Positions 11,657-23,920 are shown, counted from the first letter of the stretch. The stretch: 64,000 bases of DNA from Trachythela sp. YZ-2020 (GCA_016169945.1 JADLSH010000079.1:124001-188000), one strand, 5' to 3'. Made by a program: numbers and translations. The notes: generated by a model not told the origin, from the sequence alone.

Positions 11657-13782
11657 TTAATTACATAGATAATCACCTAGCTCAGTTAAATGCCATTCCA
11701 GTTCTTGCAAGAATTTATTTATTGCAACTCTCTTCTTGGCTTCCCTTGTCCTCTGCATCATTGTAGCTTCCAGGAACAGGAACACATTTTTGCACGAGGC
11801 TGGGTACTCAATGTTAAACACATAGAAACAACTTATGAGCAGGCCCAATGCATTTACCATTGTGGTTGAACCGTTTAATTTCATTAGGATCTTGCCCTCT
11901 CCAGCAATATACAATGGCCTTATATTGCCAACATGGCCCGCACCAACAAGTCTTGGCGTCACTGAAGCTTGAATCTCGTCATCAATGCATTCATTGTCCT
12001 GTTTGAATTTAAGCAAAATTTAATCAGATTTTACAATAAATGGATATTGGACAACAGATCTCTTTGGGGGTAAGCATAGTTCGGTCAAAAGGGATAATGC
12101 CGAAATTGTGCTGTCATTGGTGAAAAATTTTAAATTGGTCAATGAAATCATGTCTTTACACACTAGACTTAAATTTTAATAGACACTAGACTATAATATT
12201 CCCAGCGGTTTCAAAAGAGGTTTCCAAACGCAAGAACCAGCCAACAATTTTTAGAAAATAAAGAAATTTTTTAACTTACCCTGCAAATTTTCAATAGTTC
12301 GGTAGTGGCTGCTCGCTCTTTCATTAGAATTGGTAGAATTACCACTGCTGTAGTTTCCCTCACATCTGTTAAAAATAAAATTAATAATTGGTTTTATTGT
12401 AATATATAACTGCAGTTTTGCCATCCTAAAATAAAACATTTCCTTTTCCTGCAAAAAAATAACTGACTTGTTTACATTGTCCACTACTGATTTACAACTC
12501 GGTTCAAAATAGCCATATGTACCTGATTCAATTACGTTGTCGTCTGTATTCGCCTCATCCTCTAACTGCTCTAGGTTGCTTTACAGCATGATTTCTTGCT
12601 CGCCAGTTTCAGGATCTTTTCCAACCAGTTTTCCCTGAATTGGTCAACCATGTCCTTGAGACAACCATTCTTCTCCATCACCCGGTCAAATTCAGCTTTA
12701 AGCTAAACAAAAAATGTTATTTTAGATTTATTTAATTCACCTAATTTTCTTATTCTTTATTCATCAAACCCAATAAAATGAATAAAGATATGATAACATG
12801 GCAGTGATGGCACTAATCACCAATATGCATGGAAATATAACTTTTACTATACTTACTTCAGATGCAAGACCAAGTGCAGGATACTTTTTAATCAAATCAT
12901 CAATTGCTGTTGGTTGCAGCAAAATGGACTGCTTTCTATGTGGATAAGTTAGTTCCATCAAATTTTTAATCAAGGCCATTTTTCTATTGGTAGTTTTCTT
13001 CATCTCTTTCTTCATCAGGGAGATATGTTCTTTGCAGGTTTCCTCTGTCTCGCCTTCTGCCATCTCGGGCAATTTTCCACTATTGATTTTCATTTTCTTT
13101 GGCTTGACTTCGTCGGGGCATTTGGTTGTGGGCGTGCTTCGCTTTATGCCATTAGGTTTCGTTTTTCGCTTGTTTTTTATGTGGTTTTTTATTGCTTGTT
13201 CCCATGAACCCTACAATAATATAAAAAAGAAAGTTTACAAAATCTGAGTGTTAGATCTATTTCAACTTGCTGTGTGTTACCTAGGGACTAAACACAAACA
13301 CGTCACAATTTACCACTTTGATTGGTTAGTTTTACAGGATTTAAACTACCTGTAATCAGATTACAAGAAATCACATTGAGTCCACATCAAAAGTAAAGCT
13401 GTAATTAATATCTCGAACATGCGGGCCAGTGTGGGTAGAGTGTAGCAAATACGGCGGTTGACGGCCCTTCGTCTGGAAGTTAGTAGGTAACTTCCAGACG
13501 AAGGGCCTTCGCTCGAAACGTCGAAGTTCTCATTGTATTTTTCAGGTAGTTTTACACAACAGTCAACCGCTGTAATTAATAGTTACATACAATTCCAGAT
13601 CCCAATTTGTCAGCCAAAAATGGGTATTTCTTTACGATCAACATCGCCACATGTTCCCTCTCCGTCTTGGTTGGGTAAAATGTATGTGCCCGGATTGAGG
13701 AGCACACATCTCGTGTGAACTCATTCCGAACTCGGCTGGTCATTCTTTTCATTTTCAGGCCATCAGTGACTTCTTTTGAGAA
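11657..13782 (-). CDS. SAMD3-like accessory protein of the CACTA-like element, degraded
   Basis: Five minus-strand exons: 13782-13591, 13210-12857, 12702-12523, 12365-12280 and 11998-11657. Most have good splice sites (GTATGT, GTAAGT, GTACAT, GTAAGT). Readable features are YPTKTEREHVAMLIVKKYPF in exon 1, a very basic segment then KYPALGLASE in exon 2, AVVILPILMKERAATTELL in exon 4 and MVNALGLLISCFYVFNIEYP near the end. This order matches uncharacterised SAM-domain-3-like proteins common in cnidarians and fish, though no SAM domain is visible here. Exon 3 contains a one-base frameshift and a stop (near 12585-12630). The first exon starts about 260 bp from the divergent transposase gene, suggesting a shared promoter. 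A TNPA-like role binding the subterminal repeats is a guess. The true start codon was not found. Confidence 0.6.
13425..13575 (+). repeat. hammerhead-like Penelope terminal-repeat fragment in an intron
   Basis: The segment carries an inverted repeat (CCCTTCGTCTGGAAGTTA / TAACTTCCAGACGAAGGG) followed by CGCTCGAAACGTCGAAG. The same sequence occurs in opposite orientation at 55.36-55.44 kb. CAGACGA-stem-CGAAAC-GTC approximates a hammerhead ribozyme core (CUGANGA mutated to CAGACGA). Outer arms GCGGTTGAC/GTCAACCGC enclose the whole piece. Confidence 0.6.
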
Positions 13783-14038
13783 CTATAAAATAAACAAAAG
13801 TATAAATTTATATCTTATCCAGGGTTTTCATTAAGATTTAGAGTAGGCGGCTGTATGAAAAAAGTAGGCGGTTGTGTAGCAAAACATATACAGGTGCTTC
13901 ACTAAAGGAATGTAATTATAGCTGGCGATCTTTATTAAATTGTAGTAAAATAGCCGACCGTGGTAAATCGCTGGTAACCGGCTTCTACTGACAACCCTGC
14001 TTATCTAGGATAACGAGGAACCCTTGCATATGTGTCAG

Positions 14039-17000
14039 CTGACAATCTCGGAGCTCAATATATTGGTGGCTTCAAGCAGGGATCCCAGTCTCATAGAAAA
14101 TGTCGGGAATGTATGGCAATCAATGATCAAATACAATCAATGGTAAGAAAAACCTACATACACATACGCATTGTTATTGCCTTATTTTAGCATGTAATTA
14201 AATCATTGTACCATAGCCTTTTGTAAGAAGCTTACCCATTTTGGTAGCTACAGTATATTGATTCAAGGAGTACTTTTTGTTGGCACAGTCACTTGTATGT
14301 ACAATATGTCAATTATTTTAAATATTATAATTATAGTTTTGTGAAGACTGTTTTGTTCTTCGAGAAAGGCAAAGTTATGAAGAACAGTGTGAAAGATTGG
14401 TTCAGGGTGAACACTTTCAGAAAACCTATGGTTGAAACCATCGCTCAATCTTAAATGAGTCAAGATACTATCACGTTGTTGGTGGACTCCCAGCTGATGC
14501 CATGCACGACATGCTTGAAGGCGTTCTACATTACACTGTCAAAGAAGTGCTGAAGGTCTTCATTATCGACCAACAGTTCTTTAGCTTGAAAGAAATGAAC
14601 AATCGAGAAACCTCTTTTGACTATGGCTACCACAATGACACAAACAAGCCCTCACCAATACAAAGAAATAGACTTTTATCTAGTGATAACGGTCTGAAAC
14701 AACATGGTTAGTACTAGTGTATTAGATTATACTCTGTATTTTGTTAATGGTATCAAGAATTTGTTAGGCCCTTTTAAAAGTGAAAATCTAAAAGAGCCCT
14801 TTCTTGAATTGTCAAAGTTTCAAGAGTTTCATGTTTCTCTTGTTTAAATTAAGATAGAGTGTGCTCTGGCATGATAGTTAGGCATTCAGGTCGGCATTTG
14901 CCGATTGCCGACCTGGATTCCAAGGCCTGCTTCTGCATGTATATATAGCTTACATGTTATGATCTATTAATTATTTTGTCTTATAGCAAACCAAATGTGG
15001 TGCCTTGCATTACATCTTCCTCTCTTGGTGGGGGATTACGTTCCTGAAGATGATGAGCACTGGAAATTGTTATGTACCTTGTTGGAGATAACAAGAATTG
15101 CATTTGCCCCAACTATCAGCAAAAACCAAGTTGCCTATCTGCAGAGATTGATTGAAGAACATCATGAGAGATTTAAGGAGTTGTTTCCACAGTGCAACAT
15201 CATTCCCAAAATGCATTATATGATCCATATGCCGAGAACAATATTGCGGTGAGTATTGGAAATTAGAATACTGTGTAGTGTGTGACATGCAGTAACAACT
15301 ACATGCAGGATAGCGAATTATTAGCGCTTACAGAAAGCGTGTTATATGTTGTATTTACTCTTTTGAGCAGCATCTTAGTTTACTTTTTTAGCATGGTACA
15401 GCACTTGCAGTGTAAGGGAGTGGCACCCTAAAAATATAATTATGTGCTCATTTACAGTATAACTAACTACTGTACTACTTGTGATTGAAAGAACAAAATA
15501 TGAATATTTTATGCTAAACGTGGTCAGGTAAATTGGGATTTCGAATAATACGTCTAATTGAGCATTTTATATTTCATTTTTCGAAATCACGAGCGTATCG
15601 TATACTCGTATGCCAAATGAGAAAGTGAATGCACTATTGCTTGTATTAAACAAAACGAGCATTGTTCAGTTACTGTAATAATGACTTCATGTGCAGTAAC
15701 ATTAATAAATAATACAATGTTACGACGTCGAGCCAGGGTTAAAATAGGTCTAAATAGAAATTAATTTAAGTCGAGCCAAGATGATATGCCACTCAGCATC
15801 AGCAATACAATTATTCGTAAATATTTGGATATTTCCTTTAGTCAGGCTACATGTTTTGCAGTTCCCTAACAGTCCTGTTTCATGTTTGCAGTTCTATGTT
15901 TAATTCATAACACTCCTATTTTAGATTTGGCCCTCTTGTTGAGGTTGGGTATAACACTCCTATTTTAGATTTGGCCTTCTTAGGAGAGAGTTGCGGTATG
16001 AGGCAAAACACCACTACTTTAAGCGCTTGGCAGTTACCACTGGTAATTTTATTAATTTACCATATACGCTGTCAAAAAGACATCAGGAAAGTGTATCTTA
16101 CAGACTTCAAGCATCAAAAGGAAATCTTAGTTCGTTCATTGACAAAGGACTTGAAATTGGACCAGGTAATATTTTAACCCATTTACTGGCAGTAAATACT
16201 AAAAAAGGGCACATTACCAGCTAATGGGCTAAGGTTGTGGAATATACAATTACTTTATGGTTTCCGTGTTTGGATGGCCTGATCCAAACACGCGGGAATG
16301 TTGCGAGAGTTAAGAAAAGCGCGCGAAATCTCGAGCCGAAGGCGAGTGATTTTGCGCGTTTTTCTTAACTCGAGCAACATTCACAAGTGTTTGGATAAGA
16401 CCATCCAAACACAGAAACCATAAAGTAATTGTTTTATAAAATAACAACAACACGATAGTCTTCCGTGTTTGGATGGCCTGATCCAAACACGGGGTTCGAC
16501 CAATCAGAGCACACGTTATATACATGTTATTTTATAATGTGATATACTGCTGGAATATTTCAGCTTTTTTCAGCTCTACAGTACACATACCTGTTTCCTC
16601 GTGCTGGCACCTGCAGATACCTAGAATTATTCATAGGCATTTAGCTAATCAGAAAACAAAAAAGAGTACAGTACAATGAATAATATTTGAATTTCCAAAA
16701 CTTTACTCTATTAAATTAATGTTTTATATACATATACTCTAGGTACCAATCGTTATGCTGGTGATGTCTCTTATCATGATCAATTAAAAGAAGAAAATGG
16801 AAACACTATTCCTCAAACTCCTGTTTATAAGTAAGTCTTATTGTTGATATTCTGGCATTACCTCCAAAAACCACCATATGACTATTGTCTCTTTCTTCTG
16901 TGAACAATCATTAGATGTCCTGATGATTCTCCACAAACGAAACATGCTGTAGTGGCTTTTTAAAAAAAAATCTATATCATTTTGCTATTTATCTATATCT

Positions 17001-17804
17001 TTGTCAACTTAATCGTTGTCAACAATCGATTAATCATATTGATTACTGATAAGCATGATTACTGTTAAGCATAATCGATTGTACAAAAATAACCTATCAA
17101 TCGATTAATCTGTAGCAGCTCTAGTATATGGTATCGACTATCGAGTGCTCTTTGCATATGTGTATGATGCATAACTTGTGACTTTGTGTAAAAATGCAGT
17201 GATGATTAAATGAGGGAAGGGCAGTGTGAATTATTTCAGGCCTTCCCAGAAGGCAAACATTTTACTTATTGATTTGGTTGAGGTTCCAATATTGCAGATA
17301 ATGCTGGCGGCCCCCAGTGTTCAACAAGGTCACAAAGCGTGGGTTGAACTGCCATCTTGTCATATCAAGTTTTCAGATTATTGAACTATGCTGGACCCAT
17401 GTGATAACATTTTACATTGAATATAATTGAGCCTTTTGCAAATTTTCCTTTTGTCTAGGGCAAGGTGGGTTACCATTCATGGTACCAAATACAAAGTCGG
17501 TGCAGTGATCCATATTGGCTACAATGCAAACGAGTTCCCATTGTTTTGGAAAATTGATAAAATAGCTATTATCGACAAAACAGTTAGTGAAATAATGTTC
17601 ATTGTTTCAGAGAAAGAAACCCTTCTTTTTAACGAACATTATCAATGTTACGAAGTAGTTACACCAACAAAGCCACAGATCAAAGTTGCTTATTTTAAGG
17701 ATTTCTCCTGTTATTTGCCCTTGAGTGAATCAAAGGCTCAAGGAGATCAAGTGTGTTTGAATAGCAAATTCATATGTGTAAGATATGATCTGGATTTGTG
17801 TTAA
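14039..17804 (+). CDS. TNP2/plavaka-like transposase of the CACTA-like element, 5' partial, one stop
   Basis: Six plus-strand exons join in phase: 14039-14142, 14337-14706, 14987-15248, 15969-16165, 16743-16830 and 17459-17804. Key blocks are GGFKQGSQSHRKCRECMA, a LRERQSYEEQCERL helix, DAMHDMLEGVLHYTVKEVL (the conserved D-MHD-EGV block of TNP2/KDZ-like transposases), MWCLALHLPLLVGDYVPEDD, LIEEHHERFKELFP, PKMHYMIHMPRTIL, YEAKHHYFKRLA and a C-terminal WVTIHGTKYKVGA domain. It would cut and paste the element. A TGA interrupts the frame at 14433-14435 (TYG*NHRSIL), and the usual N-terminal part is not found upstream. A 46-bp tandem duplication at 15918-15968 repeats the acceptor and start of exon 4. 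This copy is probably inactive. Confidence 0.7.
16247..16431. mobile_element. 185-bp foldback MITE
   Basis: Near-perfect long hairpin. The left arm CAATTACTTTATGGTTTC... pairs with ...CCATAAAGTAATTG, and the arms meet around CTCGAGCCGAAGGCGAG. It lies in the intron between transposase exons 4 and 5. Confidence 0.8.
16431..16537. mobile_element. MITE with TTTTATAAAATAAC ends
   Basis: Short terminal inverted repeats (TTTTATAAAATAAC and GTTATTTTATAA) enclose a palindrome (CGTGTTTGGATGGCC, then ATCCAAACACG) shared with the foldback MITE immediately to the left. The inner GGTTCGACCAATCAGAGCAC also occurs near 9475, so this is a dispersed family. Confidence 0.6.
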
Positions 17805-18075
17805 CCATCTGAAAATGGATATGACACAACTATTGTACATATACACTAATAAAATAGAATAAAACATCCCAGCTGCTTTTTAAATTTTCTAGGCTGTGAC
17901 TTGGGGGGGGGGGGTATACCAGTTGTCTAATGATAATTGTATTAAAAATCAATTCAACTGAAGCCAGGCAATACCCATGCATTTGTGTCTCTGATCTGTA
18001 AGTGCTGCTGAGATAAAGTCGAACCGGCTTATGAACATAAATGGGGGGGGGACAGCTTGTAAAAATTGACCATAA
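17498..18075 (+). repeat. segmental duplication, copy 1
   Basis: About 570 bp from inside the last transposase exon to past its poly-G tract (starting CATCCATATTGGCTACAATGC; the poly-G lies near 17901) is repeated at 19812-20385 with only a few changes, in the same orientation. It includes the transposase stop codon and 3' flank. Confidence 0.85.
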
Positions 18076-18260
18076 AACATTAGATTATATGACGACAGAG
18101 AGCATTCCAATCTCAGGACCCCAGGCGGCTATGGTGGGTCTTTTTCTCATTGTTTGATAACAAGACAGTTGTGACCTCTGGGGACACTAGGGGGGAAGTT
18201 TGAACATTCATTTGGGAAAAGAGGCCTGGTCGCCAAATCACTCCACTCCACGTGTTCAAG

Positions 18261-19459
18261 ATGGCGGAACTACCAGAACTTGAGGTATGCATTAACAATT
18301 CGTTCGTTTTCGTTCATGAATTATTAATATATTTGAATATGAAAGTCAATCTCTACCCTTTTAATGTCTTACAGATGAAATATAAATGTCTAAAAGATGA
18401 AAATGAGACGGAGAGCGATCGAGCAGGTTAGCAGCTGTTGACTCAGCATTAATATAATGCATGAGTCGATATTAACCCCCCCCCCACCCTGGGGAAATAA
18501 GGGGGGATTAGCAGGGGATTATATTAATTTTTTTGGCCTATGACCCTGGGACATTTGAAGCGTTTTGCATCTCATTTGCCCCCAGGGGTAAGGGAATTTG
18601 AATGGCAATTTTTTATAAATTTTGATATTAAATTGTACAATTGTTTTTATATTTAATAATTTGAAAGAACATGTGTGGACAGCCAGGACAGGGATGGATT
18701 CAATATAATCTGATAGGGGGTGCTGGTCATGAAGTAGGGTGTTGCCAGAATCCTGAACTGATGCAGTTTTGCTGCAAATTGTAGTTTTTGGATAAAGAAT
18801 CTATAAAACTGTTTCTATAATCTTTTCACTATCCGTTTGTATTACTACTATTAAAATTGAAAAGGAACAGCCCCAGGTATGGGGCTATTAGTTGAGTTTT
18901 TATGAGAAAGTGGTTCCCTGGTATGGGGGCTTTTGCATATTTTAGGAAGGTGGCCAAAACAAATCCCCACCTTTCCCCAGGGTGGGGGGGGGGTTAATAT
19001 TGACTCATGCATAACAACAGTAGCTACTGCCCTGTTGTGTCTGGATGTTGCATTTCACCTACTCAAAATCGTCATAAAATGTCGACAGTATTTAATTTTA
19101 GGAAGTACAACGTTTTGTTATTATTAAATCTTTCATTTCAAATCTTTTAAATGGACAATCTCTTTATAGAAAAAGAAACTGCAACATTGATGCAGCTGCA
19201 AGACACTGATAAAGACACAAAAAGGAAAAAAAGAAAATTAAAGAAAAAAAAAGAGAAGAGAGAAAAAAGGAAGAAAGAAAAAAGAAGAAAGACGGAAAAA
19301 GAGGAAGCTAAGGACGATTACGATTCTAATGACACTGAAATCTTAAGTGCAGATGAGTTTCAAGGCCTGCGAACTCAAAATTCTCAAGGCCCTTTGAAGA
19401 GGTCAATGAGAATAGATGGTTATCTATTTGGTGATCATACGAACCAGTACTGTTGGTAG
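18261..19459 (+). CDS. small basic lysine-rich protein inside the CACTA-like element
   Basis: Three exons join in frame: 18261-18284 (MAELPELE, donor GTATGC), 18375-18426 (MKYKCLKDENETESDRA) and 19170-19459, read as one protein of about 121 residues. The third exon has a run of Lys/Arg/Glu (KKRKLKKKKEKREKRKKEKR) followed by an acidic stretch and ends DGYLFGDHTNQYCW. Splice phases agree at both junctions, the main support for the model. The long second intron hosts a 556-bp inverted-repeat element. It may be a third element-encoded nuclear protein, but I recognise no family. Confidence 0.45.
18457..19012. mobile_element. 556-bp non-autonomous element with 40-bp inverted ends
   Basis: The left end ATGCATGAGTCGATATTAAC followed by C-rich sequence and CCCTGGGGAAA is mirrored at the right as TTTCCCCAGGG, G-rich sequence and GTTAATATTGACTCATGCAT. 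The interior has no ORF. It lies within an intron of the small basic protein gene. No clear target duplication was found. Confidence 0.7.
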
Positions 19460-19811
19460 AGTCTGTTTGCACAGTTTAAATGAAAGTTTCCCCAAAGATG
19501 TTGATCAGTTAATTTGCTATATTGAAGCAAATCATTTAATGACCTCCTGAACATTTTAGAACCCCCTTTAGAATTGACCAATCAGAATTTATATTTTATT
19601 TATTAGCTTTGATGGGTCAATTCCAAAATAATTGTTTAGGAACCTATGTCGAGGAAGTTATCAAATGATTTGCTTCAAGTTAGCAAATGACCAAAATTGT
19701 GCACAAAAGTGACATGTGATAAATATTACAAAACATGTAAAAGTGGAATATTTCTGACCAGGTCCAGGCCCAGTTTTAAATATGCATCTTATTTCAAATA
19801 TGCATCTTATT

Positions 19812-20385
19812 TCATCCATATTGGCTACAATGCAGATGAGTTCCCATTGTTTTGGAAAATTGATAAAATAGCTATTATAGACAAAACAGTTAGTGAAATA
19901 ATGTTCATTGTTTCAGAGAAAGAAACCCTTCTTTTTAACGAACATTATCAATGTTACGAAGTAGTTACACCAACAAAGCCACAGATCAAAGTTGCTTATT
20001 TTAAGGATTTCTCCTGTTATTTGCCCTTGAGTGAATCAAAGGCTCAAGGAGATCAAGTGTGTTTGAATAGCAAATTCATATGTGTAAGATATGATCTGGA
20101 TTTATGTTAACCATCTGAAAATGGATATGACACAACTATTGTACATATACACTAATAAAATAGAATGAATAAAACATCCCAGCTGCTTTTTAAATTTTCT
20201 AGACTGTGACTTGGGGGGGGGTATACCAGTTGTCTAATGATAATTGTATTAAAAATCAATTCAACTCAAGCCAGGCAATACCGATGCATTTGTGTCTCTG
20301 ATCTGTAAGTGCTGCTGAGATAAAAGTCGAACCGGGTTATGAACATAAATGGAGGGGGGGAGGGCAGCTTGTAAAAATTGACCAT
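19812..20385 (+). pseudogene. duplicated last exon of the transposase (segmental duplication, copy 2)
   Basis: Near-identical copy of 17498-18075. It retains the open frame HIGYNADEFPLFWKIDKIAI through the same stop codon (20107-20109) but lacks the WVTIHGTKYKVG start of the exon and its acceptor. Upstream, an unrelated stretch contains a short duplicated motif (AAATATGCATCTTATTTC twice). It could act as an alternative 3' exon or be a dead duplicate. Confidence 0.75.
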
Positions 20386-20654
20386 ATAACAAAACTACTT
20401 TATTTTGAAATGAGAATGTGCTAATTGAAACCAAGATTTGCTTGCAGAATTTATTTTAACCATTATTTATTCTGGAAGACTATATGGATATCATTAAAAA
20501 AAATTGGCGCCCCAAATTATATGTTCGACAAAGGGCAAATTGCCCCTTCTGACCCCCACCCCACTGTTCTTCAACAAAGTTCCACACTTTGCAACCTCTG
20601 CTGTGCATGAATTCAATCATATTCATTTTATATCCTGTTGAAGTTAAACTTACT

Positions 20655-21200
20655 TGTGGAGTAAAAATTTAGAAAAAAAATACACCCTCCTTTCACCCTA
20701 CATCCTTACAAAAATACATTAATTACTCCGTTATGTTTATCCCTTTTCGAAAGTACATTTTACTCCTTTATGAGAGTTGCATTGACTCCCAGAAATGCAT
20801 TACTTACTCCGGTATGTTTACTCCTTTTTTGGAGTGAAAATAAGGAGTAAATATACAATAATTACTCCGATATGTCTATTCCTTTTCAAGAGTACAATTT
20901 ACTCCTTTATGAGAGTTGGATTGACTCCCAGAGTAGTAAGATTGGGGTTAAAGTTACTCCTGGAGTAATAATAAAGGAGTAAAAAGTACTCGAATATTTG
21001 TACTCCTTTGCTGGAGTATATTTTATCCCTGCAGTGGAGTAATATTTACTCTTAGTAGAGTAAAAGTTTTAATATGAACTGAAGTGGAGTAGGTTTAACT
21101 CTGGTTTTGGAGTGAAATATACTCTATTTTTTTACTCCCCAAAAGGGAGTTATTTCAACTCTTACGGTGGAGTTAAAATTACTCCCTAGAAATAACAGTG
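20655..21200. repeat. right subterminal repeat array of the CACTA-like element
   Basis: A mixture of TTTACTCC and GGAGTAAA motifs, for example ACTCCTTTATGAGAGTTG twice (about 20770 and 20912), leads into the right inverted terminus. Motif content matches the left array, but the arrangement is less regular and shows no 87-bp period. Confidence 0.7.
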
Positions 21201-21202
21201 TA

Positions 21203-23920
21203 AGGCTGTTTTCTAGTCATGCGTCTTTTATACGTACATACACGCGCAGAAAAGTTTAACTAAAGTTTGTAATATTTTACCAATAAGTTAACAAATGCAT
21301 ACTAAAACTTACGGAACACTAAATTATGTACATTTATTCATTTCGTTATTTCATAAATAACATTTAAATCGTTTTAAAAATTTTCCTTACGTGTAGCTAC
21401 GTGCGTTCGAAAAACGCGTAACTGCATGCAAAGCAGCCTTTAATTTGAACGCTGTATATTGATCACCTTACAATTGAGTTGAATAAAGAAAGCAATCGTT
21501 ATTGCTGTTTCATTCGAAGTCTGCTTTGCAGAATACGTAGCCTTATTCTTTTCCAACAAATAATTATAGTATTTAAATCGTAGGTATTTGCCCAAATCAT
21601 AGGTATTGAGTTATTAAAATAACTTCAAAATGCTCATTAATCAGTTTTTTATGAAATACATGACGCGGAATTTCAATTTAATAACATTTGCCGTAGCAAT
21701 TTTTCCTGCGTGTACTCTTGCCGACTTGAAACATCCTCTACTCATTTATTTTAATAAGTAATAAATTTACAATTTCTGCAAAGCACATGGGTTTGGTATA
21801 TGCTTAGCTTGCCAATACTAGAACTAATATGATCAAACTGTTCCGTGTTCGAGTATGTAGAATGATATAACTTAACGTCACTTTTTGACCTCGCATCTTA
21901 GTATTAAGACTTTAGTATTATTGTGCCGTTTACAGCGCCTACAATTCATCCTAATCTTGTATTAAAATGCAAGAAAATTCATTTTTGCGGTTTGTCATAT
22001 AATAGAAATCCTATTGAATGGTTTGCATATAATCCTGTCAATATGTTTTCGAAACTCGTAAAATGCTTGGACGGATTCCATGTCAAACTATTCAATAAAG
22101 TATATTTATTTAATGTTATTGCTGTTTGTATTTTGATTTATTAAAATCTCTTAAACATGTTTTGGCGTTTTTGGCAAGCAATTTTTTTTATTAGCTAGAT
22201 TCAAGTAAATATTGACGCTGTTGCAGCTGTGTTATTCTTCCATTTGTAATGTTATCTTTTAATTTAAAGTATTGACAAATGTAACGGTATAAATTCCACC
22301 GACCACTGCGTGCTTAAATACTGTTCAAGACGTGTTACAAAAGACACATCTTAAGACTTTGATAAATTGTTGGGACAAATCTGTGGCCTAAATTTTTGCG
22401 ACTGTGATTCCGTAAGTATTCCGTAACTAATTCCATAACTATAATTGTCTCTCTTCATGTTGACTTTATAAACTTATCTGATGTAATATATGTAGCATGC
22501 TATTACTTTTATATTTCTTATTTGTTCATCTTAGCGCGGTTCATCTTATCGTAATCTTTCTCTAAAATTATCACTCTTTTGCAGAAAGATTTTCATCATT
22601 CGAACGGACATTTTGTTTAAAATAAAATAAAATAAATAATGTAGGCACCTTAAATAAACGCCTTATTTTTTGTGGTAAGTTTCTAGCGCTGGTTTTTTAC
22701 ATATACGTTTATATATCTAGATTGTTTTTTTATTACGTATATGCGAAATTATTAAATAAAAAAGAAAATAAAAGAAGTATAAATGTTCGACTTCGTAGTA
22801 CGAATAGACTAAACATATGGACTTACAAAACTTATGAAAAGACTGACAAATTGACTTATATAGGCTGAGTTACGGAAATTCTGCTGCATGTTCCAAGTGT
22901 ACAATGTTCATGGAATCACTCTACACCTAATCAATGCAATAATTTATTTCAAATATTCTTCTTTACGGAAGCATAACAGATCTACTTCGTTATTTAGTTA
23001 AGTTAAAAGGTCCGATAAACATTTAACAAGCAGATTGTAAGAAAAATCTCATGCATTTCTTAGAAGATGTTTACGCATGCATGTAAGGAAGATAAAGAGC
23101 CTTCCGTGGGAGCGGAGTACTGATGCCAACATAACTAAATTAACCACACCTCCTCCAAAATGTCTTTATAATGTCTTAGTTTAAATAAAAGTCTGCAAGT
23201 ACTGTAGCTAAAAGTGCATGTAAGATTAACAGGGCCGTGAATAGCCTGTTATAGTTTAGGGGGGAGGGGTTTACCTATCAAAAATTTCGGAATGAGAAAT
23301 ATTTTTCCCGACTGATTCCGATTCAAAGATTTGGTATAGGCAGCGGAAGAAAAGTTTAGCTTGTGCGAACGGCTAAGAAGAAACTCTTCGTGATTCCGAA
23401 GACATGCTCCCCGGAAAATTTAGAGGCTGTCAAATGGTATTTCCTGCGTTCTTGTGGAATTATAATTAAATCACGTGCAAAATCCTCAACGTTTTTAATT
23501 CTTTGCCACTCATGCGCAACTACTGTAACACGCCATGTATAATGGGATTAATGAATATTCAACATATAATTATTACATTTGACGGGCTTAGGCCTCCTTT
23601 TTTTAACTTTTTTAAAGTTTGGGGCCTTGGGTTCCTGCATCCCAGAGTTCTGTGACAGGGAACTCCGCCTATAAACCTCCCCCCTCCTCCCACCCTCTTC
23701 CCCGCCACAGCCCTAAATATTGAGCCGTTAGCTACGTCACATTTCTGCTTTGCTTTTTAGAATTACGTAATCGGGCCTTTTTAGAAAAACGGAATTGTAG
23801 TTGCGCTCATAGCACTGCGATTTCCGCCACTTATACAAATTTATTGCCGTTGTAATATCTCTAACAGATTTGCAAGTAACGTCGTGATTGCTAAAGCTTC
23901 TGCATTACGTTCTTTTTGTC
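21203..23920. other. 2.7-kb spacer, no gene recognised
   Basis: AT-rich non-coding sequence. Short open frames here show no recognisable protein or splice signals. The final part (about 23.5-23.9 kb) is probably promoter and 5' UTR intron of the next gene. Confidence 0.5.

Larger units (their letters stand above)
10875..21200. mobile_element. 10.3-kb EnSpm/CACTA-like DNA transposon
   Basis: The ends form an inverted repeat: CACTGTTAATTTTAAGGAGT at the left and its imperfect complement (ACTCCCTAGAAATAACAGTG) at the right. Each is flanked by TA (10873-10874 and 21201-21202), a possible 2-bp target duplication. CACTR ends, 2-3-bp duplications and long subterminal repeat arrays are hallmarks of the EnSpm/CACTA superfamily. 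Inside are a transposase gene on the plus strand (14.04-17.80 kb), a divergent SAMD3-like gene on the minus strand (13.78-11.66 kb) and a small basic protein gene (18.26-19.46 kb). Nested MITEs and frame breaks show that it is old or inactive. Flanking TTA/TAA makes the exact terminus ambiguous by two or three bases. Confidence 0.75.

Noticed and set aside
10875..21200. Zisupton/KDZ element with 8-bp target duplication
   Set aside because: No 8-bp duplication is present. CACTG ends with flanking TA fit CACTA better, though the transposase family is related in look.
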